Source: Campylobacterota bacterium (GTDB lineage: Bacteria > Campylobacterota > Campylobacteria > Campylobacterales > Sulfurovaceae). Taken from it: DNA of 9,732 bases. The translations under genes and the position numbers were made by a program. Location: positions 1 through 9,732 of the forward strand of contig DRQB01000164.1 of the NCBI GenBank assembly GCA_011330645.1, in the 5' to 3' direction. This document shows positions 5,583-9,732 of the stretch, piece by piece. Each line of letters starts with the position of its first letter. Positions within the stretch are counted from its first letter, which is position 1. Below the pieces are notes generated by a model, which saw nothing but the letters and a program-made list of their open reading frames with translations, had not been told where the DNA came from and did not search any database.

Positions 5583-5939
5583 ATGTTAACAAACGTAGAA
5601 TTAGAAGAGTTTAAAAATAAATTACTTGATAGAAGAGTACAAATAGAAAAAAACCTCACAGGTACATCATTAGAGTTAGATGGTATGAGAGATTTAGAAC
5701 TCAACGATGAAGGTGATTATGCTGCCGCATCTGCAGAAACGATTGTAGATAGTGCTATTTTAGTGCAACAGCGTAAAGAATTAAACGAAATTGAACTTGC
5801 TTTAGATAAAATAAAACAAGGAACTTACGGTATTTGTGAAATGTGTGAAGACCCTATTGGTAGACCTCGCTTAGAAGTAAAAAACTTCGCACGTTTCTGT
5901 ATCACATGTCGTGAGATTAATGAAAAAGAACAAAAATAG
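5583..5939 (+). CDS. dksA: DksA/TraR family RNA polymerase-binding transcription factor, short form
   Basis: The 118 residues have a coiled-coil region and a C4 zinc finger (C85, C88, C106, C109). The cysteine spacing equals that of E. coli DksA. The coiled-coil tip carries D42-E-G-D45-Y-A47, the DxxDxA motif that acts in the RNA polymerase secondary channel, again 40 residues before the first cysteine as in E. coli. The protein lacks about 30 N-terminal residues compared with E. coli DksA (151). The intact tip argues for real DksA-type activity (with or without ppGpp) rather than a mere zinc-finger relative. AGGAAG at 5573-5578 sets the start. It lies in a tight run after rlmH, probably co-transcribed. 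Confidence 0.92.
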   Translation: MLTNVELEEFKNKLLDRRVQIEKNLTGTSLELDGMRDLELNDEGDYAAASAETIVDSAILVQQRKELNEIELALDKIKQGTYGICEMCEDPIGRPRLEVKNFARFCITCREINEKEQK

Positions 5940-5979
5940 TTTTCTTTTTGAAGCCTTGTATTATATTTAAAAGGGATAA

Positions 5980-7029
5980 ATGATGAAACTTGGTCTATAT
6001 ACTTTTGCGGCACTTGCACTTATTACTATAGTAGGTGTGGTTACATACACGCTTAACCCTAACAATTATATCGTTGAAGTAATGGGTATTAATCTTAATT
6101 TTCCTGTTGCGGCATGGATTGTGTTACCTATGGTTGTACTCTTTTTGTTTACAGTGGGACATATGCTTTTTTATGGTCTTAAAAATTATTTTAAAATTAA
6201 AAAATGGCAAAGAGATACTGATACACTAGAAGATGCCCTTTACTGGTCATTGGTAAATGAGCCTAAAGAACAAAAATATGCTATGGATGAAGTGGGTAGT
6301 TCTGCGGCATTGCTAAGTAAGGCTTCATTATCTGTCTCAGATAATATCGAAGGCTTAAGCCCAAGACTTTCTCGTGTGGTGAATATTATTCAAAAAATTA
6401 AAAATGGTGAATATATTGATCTTAAAGAAGAAAAGATGGCAAAAGTATTTAATGCTGGTAATCCTATCTTAGTACAAAATAGACTTAATTGTTTAGAATC
6501 TGATGAAAAATTTGTAGAAGGTGTGATGCGAGCAACTTCCAATTATTCTGAAGTTGTACAAAAAGAAGCCCTAGAAATATTTGCACGTAAAGCAGATTTT
6601 GAAGCGGCACGTAAATATACGAAAGTATTTGATGTAAAAAACTTTTTAGTGATGCTCAATAGAGTGACAAGTGAAGATAATTTAGGACTCAATAAAGAAG
6701 TTTTATCTACTTTCATAGAAGACTTGAAACTCTCATGTGGTGATTTTATTAAAATTGCAGAAGTAACTAAAAAGTATTTTAAGCCAGATGAAAACTTGGC
6801 ACTTTTTAATAAGTATCAAAAAGACAATGACAAAGCTCAAAATGCCTACCTTTATTTACTTTTTGAGTATGAACTTATGGATAAAGTAGGTACATTCCTT
6901 GAAGAACAAGAAGAGAATGAATTTGTAAAATTTAGAGCATTGTATCAACTAAAACGCCAAAATGCTAAATATAAATTAGAAGATATTATAGATATTCACT
7001 CTGTTTGTGCAGAGACGAAATTCTTATAA
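5980..7029 (+). CDS. Two-TM membrane protein with long helical cytoplasmic domain, unknown function
   Basis: I do not recognise a named family for the whole protein. Residues 4-25 and about 41-67 are hydrophobic helices joined by a short loop (NPNNYIVEVMG). A basic segment KNYFKIKKWQRD follows at 68-79, which places the remaining 270 or so residues in the cytoplasm by the positive-inside rule. The two-helix start resembles a LapA/DUF1049 domain in layout. The remainder is charged and predicted helical, with repeat-like helix pairs, but no motif I can name. Two ATGs stand in tandem (5980 and 5983). AAGGG at 5971-5975 could serve either, so the N-terminus is uncertain by one residue. From memory, a membrane protein of similar size sits in the same place in C. 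jejuni (Cj0124c), between the dksA-like and dus genes. Confidence 0.8.
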   Translation: MMKLGLYTFAALALITIVGVVTYTLNPNNYIVEVMGINLNFPVAAWIVLPMVVLFLFTVGHMLFYGLKNYFKIKKWQRDTDTLEDALYWSLVNEPKEQKYAMDEVGSSAALLSKASLSVSDNIEGLSPRLSRVVNIIQKIKNGEYIDLKEEKMAKVFNAGNPILVQNRLNCLESDEKFVEGVMRATSNYSEVVQKEALEIFARKADFEAARKYTKVFDVKNFLVMLNRVTSEDNLGLNKEVLSTFIEDLKLSCGDFIKIAEVTKKYFKPDENLALFNKYQKDNDKAQNAYLYLLFEYELMDKVGTFLEEQEENEFVKFRALYQLKRQNAKYKLEDIIDIHSVCAETKFL

Positions 7030-7035
7030 GACTGT

Positions 7036-7995
7036 ATGCCTTCGTTAGATTTTTCTAAACCTATTTACGCTTTAGCCCCACTAGCGGGCTTTACAGATCT
7101 TCCTTTTCGTTCTGTTGTTAAAAAGTTTGGGGTTGACTTGACTGTAAGTGAGATGATAAGCTCCAATGCACTGATACATAATTCTAAAAAAACCTACCGT
7201 ATGTTAGAAAAATCACCCATAGAAAACCCATATTCTATCCAGATAGCAGGCTCGGACCTTGATGTGATTCGACGTGCAGTTGAAATTATCAATGAACGTG
7301 ATGATGTGAGCTGTATAGATTTAAACTGTGGTTGTCCTGCACCCAAAGTGGTAAATAATTTACAAGGCTCCTCCTTACTCACAGATTTACCTCAAATGGC
7401 AAAGGTGATAGAAACGATTAAAAAATATTCAAATAAAGAATATACTTCTGTAAAGTTTCGGCTAGGGTTTAATGAGAAAAATCATATAGCCATAGCGAAA
7501 CTATGTGAAGATGCTGGTGCAGACTATATAGCAGTACACGGACGTACCAGAGCAGGGCGCTATAAAGCACCTGTAGACTATGATGCCTTAGCCCAGATCA
7601 AACAGAATATCACTATACCCATGTTTGCCAATGGTGACATAGATACACCCGAAAAAGCCAAATGGGTACGTGAGTATACTGGTGCAGAAGGTGTAATGAT
7701 AGGACGTGCTGCGGTAGGTAAGCCATGGATATTTAAGCAAATAAAAGATGGTATGGCTGAACCAACCCCAGAGCTTATCAAAGAAGTAGTCTTAGAGCAT
7801 TTTGATCAAATGATAAAACATTATGATAAGTATGGCGCTATTGTTTTTAGAAAAAACCTACATTCCTACTCGAAGGCAGGTTATCAGGGAGCTTCTGCAT
7901 TTAGAAATGAAGTGAACCGTATTGAAGACCCTCAAGAGATGCGAGACACTATTGAAGCTTTCTTTTCACAAAACTTTATAGATACCTTGACATAA
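7036..7995 (+). CDS. dusB: tRNA-dihydrouridine synthase, DusB-like
   Basis: The 319-residue protein shows an FMN-binding TIM barrel: APLAGFTDLPFRS at 14-26, DLTVSEMISSN at 34-44, QIAG at 69-72 and the catalytic segment NCGCPAPKVV at 97-106. C100 is the expected proton-donating cysteine. VKFR at 139-142, HGRTR at 168-172, ANGDI at 198-202 and MIGRAAVGKPWIF at 221-233 bind flavin and phosphate. The C-terminal helical domain begins near 245. The LTVSEM..SSN segment favours the DusB/NifR3 branch. It reduces specific uridines in tRNA to dihydrouridine with NADPH. The start ATG is 6 bases after the preceding stop with no good Shine-Dalgarno, suggesting coupling to the upstream gene. Confidence 0.93.
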   Translation: MPSLDFSKPIYALAPLAGFTDLPFRSVVKKFGVDLTVSEMISSNALIHNSKKTYRMLEKSPIENPYSIQIAGSDLDVIRRAVEIINERDDVSCIDLNCGCPAPKVVNNLQGSSLLTDLPQMAKVIETIKKYSNKEYTSVKFRLGFNEKNHIAIAKLCEDAGADYIAVHGRTRAGRYKAPVDYDALAQIKQNITIPMFANGDIDTPEKAKWVREYTGAEGVMIGRAAVGKPWIFKQIKDGMAEPTPELIKEVVLEHFDQMIKHYDKYGAIVFRKNLHSYSKAGYQGASAFRNEVNRIEDPQEMRDTIEAFFSQNFIDTLT

Positions 7996-8022
7996 GTCAA
8001 ATTGCTTTCTCTCTAAATTGAT

Positions 8023-8045
8023 TATAATTCTTTCAAAAATAAGGA
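8023..8045 (+). promoter_or_regulatory. TATAAT promoter and ribosome site for the four-TM protein gene
   Basis: TATAAT at 8023-8028 is a perfect -10 placed 25 bases before the GTG start, with transcription expected near 8035. No good -35 is found at the right distance. AAGGA at 8041-8045 is a suitable Shine-Dalgarno 7 bases before GTG 8053 and supports that start codon. Confidence 0.55.
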
Positions 8046-8052
8046 CTAGAAC

Positions 8053-8469
8053 GTGACTTTTGTGATTATCAAAACCATTCATCTTTTTGCTGCATTTATT
8101 TATGGAGGATTTCTTATTGTAGATAATCTTTTTTTAGTACATATTAAAGAATCATTTGATACAGAAGAGAGTAAAGAGATTCGTGAATCATTTATGAAGT
8201 ATGTTCGTAAGGTCGTTCCCCCTAGTCTTATTGTGGCAGTATTGACAGGACTTTATCTTATTACACAAGTGTACGGAACAATTTCACCCGAAGGAATGAG
8301 TCGCTTTCAGATGATGTTGTCACTCAAAGCTTTTTTAGGAATTTGGCTAGGGCTTAGAGGCTTTTTACAGGTCTATATGGGCATTCAACCTTTTGTCTTT
8401 AAAAGTCATGTACTTCCTTTTGCTTTTGTTATTACGATTATTTTCTTATCGCAGTTTATGTATATCTAA
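8053..8469 (+). CDS. Small four-TM membrane protein, CopD/HemJ-like
   Basis: This 138-residue integral membrane protein starts at GTG, which is supported by AAGGA 7 bases upstream. Hydrophobic helices lie at about 3-30, 54-75, 88-108 and 118-137. The first contains IIKTIHLFAAFIYGG with H10, and the third contains SLKAFLG with K92. Size, four-helix layout and this H/K placement resemble the CopD/HemJ (UPF0093) superfamily, where a histidine in helix 1 and a lysine in helix 3 are conserved. It differs from canonical HemJ in most of the remaining sequence, so I would not call it protoporphyrinogen oxidase. It may bind heme or a metal, but that is inference. Its stop interlocks with the PqiA-like gene on the other strand (4-base overlap). 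Confidence 0.75.
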   Translation: MTFVIIKTIHLFAAFIYGGFLIVDNLFLVHIKESFDTEESKEIRESFMKYVRKVVPPSLIVAVLTGLYLITQVYGTISPEGMSRFQMMLSLKAFLGIWLGLRGFLQVYMGIQPFVFKSHVLPFAFVITIIFLSQFMYI

Positions 8470-9732
8470 TCTTTTTTTCTTTTACTCTCAACCATTAAGG
8501 CGAGTACAAAACTCGTAAGTACAAAACCTAAAAACAGAAAGAAACCTACTTCTAAATGTGTGGCATTGGTGGTGATGACATTCATCGGGGTACTCTTGGC
8601 TTCAAGATGTTTGAGTTCACTCCTGACTACCCCATCAAGCCCCAAGTATGCCATAAAGATGGAAACGACAAAGACATCTGCCATTGACCACTTAGTTGAA
8701 CGTAGAGCAAAGAAACGTGTGATGGGATTGTTTCCTATACTACTTCTCGAGTAATAGTACATCGTTGTAGCAATCAGTTTAAGTGTAGGAAAGATAATAC
8801 TAAACATGACAAGCAGGATACCTACAAATATCATTCTTGCTTCAGTTGAGTCTAAAAGAAGTCTGACTAAATCAGAAATACTTTTACTTTGAAAGAACAG
8901 AATCTGATTTTCAAAAATAATAGGATTGTCAAGTATAGTGAAATAGAGTTTAGATATTTTTGCTTCAATATCCAGCATCGGAAGCATAATACCAGAAACA
9001 AGGAGTGTGACGGTAGTACCTGAGAGCAAAAAAAGACCTATGGAAGTTAAGGCACCTTGGAAAACAATAAGAAGTATAATCACAGCAGCTACACTAAGCA
9101 TCAAAATCATAGCACTATTCATACCTTTAGTAAGTGTATGCATTTTTATATCTAGTATGGTATTGCAAGCATTTAAATCACTCGTATGGTATTTTTTAAT
9201 GACAGCATTATATGCTTGCATATTGGTATGGCGTTGGAATTTTTCATTCATGAATGCCTTGAGTTTTTCGCGTATCACTTTTTTGGCTCTTTTTTGATTT
9301 TTTGGTTTTTCTATTTCAGACATGACTGAATCAGTAAACTCAGGAACGCGTCTACGTAAATCTTTGAAGTCTATGATGCTATCGGTTATCATTTGTTTCG
9401 TTGAGCCCAAAATACTGTCTAAAAAACCACGTTTTCCCTTATTGCGTTCTCGTACAACACGTTCTGCTTCTGATACAAGGGTATCAATGATTGTTTCAAT
9501 ATAGCCTTTGATTTCCTCCCTGTTACTTGTATTGAGATCAAATTTTTCTATTTTTTTATCTACAATTTGTGTGATCTTCTCTGTCCATACATCGGAGTTA
9601 AACATTCCAAATTCTACAGAATGCAGGGTGGCATAATCACTTTTATATATCTTTGCTGTATGTCCCATTTGTATGAGGTTGAAAGATAGATAGATAAGTA
9701 CAAGCAGTAAAAGAGCAGCGATGGCTGAGAAG
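8466..9732 (-). CDS. PqiA-type inner-membrane protein, 5' end beyond the window
   Basis: The frame is open from the stop at 8466 to the right edge, about 421 residues. An ATG at 9668 could be taken as the start. The 21 codons upstream encode a membrane helix (AIAALLLLVLIYLSFNLI) in the same frame, so the true start lies outside. After that helix comes a charged helical domain of about 180 residues (containing VEFGMFNSDVW). Then come five TM helices with the PqiA-type signature. Numbered from the internal M at 9668, these are LPMLDIEAKI at 229-238, FFQSKSISD at 258-266, FPTLKL at 293-298 and KWSMADVFVVSI at 326-337. PqiA proteins are membrane partners of MCE-domain lipid-transport proteins in E. 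coli. No MCE gene is visible here. I recall similar long proteins from Bacteroidota annotated as paraquat-inducible protein A. Confidence 0.85.
   Translation of the reverse strand, partial: FSAIAALLLLVLIYLSFNLIQMGHTAKIYKSDYATLHSVEFGMFNSDVWTEKITQIVDKKIEKFDLNTSNREEIKGYIETIIDTLVSEAERVVRERNKGKRGFLDSILGSTKQMITDSIIDFKDLRRRVPEFTDSVMSEIEKPKNQKRAKKVIREKLKAFMNEKFQRHTNMQAYNAVIKKYHTSDLNACNTILDIKMHTLTKGMNSAMILMLSVAAVIILLIVFQGALTSIGLFLLSGTTVTLLVSGIMLPMLDIEAKISKLYFTILDNPIIFENQILFFQSKSISDLVRLLLDSTEARMIFVGILLVMFSIIFPTLKLIATTMYYYSRSSIGNNPITRFFALRSTKWSMADVFVVSIFMAYLGLDGVVRSELKHLEAKSTPMNVITTNATHLEVGFFLFLGFVLTSFVLALMVESKRKKD

Noticed and set aside
7986..8010. TTGAC-ATAA-GTCAA hairpin spanning the dusB stop, as a terminator
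   Set aside because: The 5-bp stem is AT-rich and is followed by a mixed pyrimidine run rather than a T-tract, so it is too weak to call. TTGACA here is also too far (30 bases) from TATAAT at 8023 to be its -35.
9007..9297. Rightward open frame of 96 codons with hydrophobic stretches
   Set aside because: It is antisense to the strong PqiA-type membrane protein; its hydrophobicity mirrors the TM codons, and no ribosome site or family motif supports it.
9606..9668. ATG at 9668 as the true start of the PqiA-type protein
   Set aside because: The same frame continues upstream through a clear TM helix to the window edge, and no Shine-Dalgarno precedes this ATG.
1..9732. Mobile element, CRISPR array, tRNA/rRNA gene, phage or anti-phage defence system
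   Set aside because: No direct-repeat array, transposase, integrase, tRNA-like fold or defence-type domain was seen. Genes are housekeeping or envelope types with similar composition.

Overview
The window looks like chromosomal DNA from a Campylobacterota (epsilonproteobacterial) organism, probably a free-living Sulfurovum/Sulfurimonas-type relative. The evidence is low GC content by eye, very tight gene packing, TATAAT or extended TGnTAAAAT promoters, AAAGGA/AGGAG ribosome sites, and the run rlmH - dksA-like - two-TM membrane protein - dusB. I remember the same run, in this order, from Campylobacter jejuni (around Cj0126c-Cj0123c). I could not search databases, so genus-level placement is inference.

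Left part (1-3235): the first codons of a leftward gene are separated by a symmetric divergent promoter from ychJ (SEC-C/YchJ-type metal-binding protein). A two-domain SRPBCC + GyrI-like ligand-binding protein follows. A NfsB/FrxA-type flavin nitroreductase then lies divergent from a HxlR/DUF24 redox-type regulator. The regulator is followed, probably in the same transcript, by an exported PEBP (YbhB/YbcL) protein. The 98-bp nitroreductase/hxlR gap contains interlocked promoters, a perfect inverted repeat over the shared promoter elements and three TACC/GGTA half-sites 10 bp apart. It is the best-supported regulatory region here.

Middle part (3232-5123): cutA and a low-molecular-weight tyrosine phosphatase gene overlap in a leftward pair. 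They are divergent from a secreted MltB-type lytic transglycosylase gene, again with two promoters that share bases.

Right part (5113-9732): rlmH (overlapping the end of mltB), a short DksA, a two-TM membrane protein of unknown function and dusB form a rightward cluster concerned with ribosomes, transcription and tRNA. A four-TM CopD/HemJ-like membrane protein has its own promoter. A leftward PqiA-type membrane protein runs off the right edge.

All three convergent gene pairs meet within a few bases, two of them with interlocked stop codons. I found no rRNA, tRNA, CRISPR, insertion sequence, prophage or toxin-antitoxin gene, and no gene-free stretch over 300 bases. Most of the window is ordinary core or near-core sequence. 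The observations most worth following are the nitroreductase/HxlR control region, the uncharacterised membrane protein within the rlmH-dusB cluster, and the PqiA-type protein with its large inserted domain. I did not find a convincing new multi-gene system.
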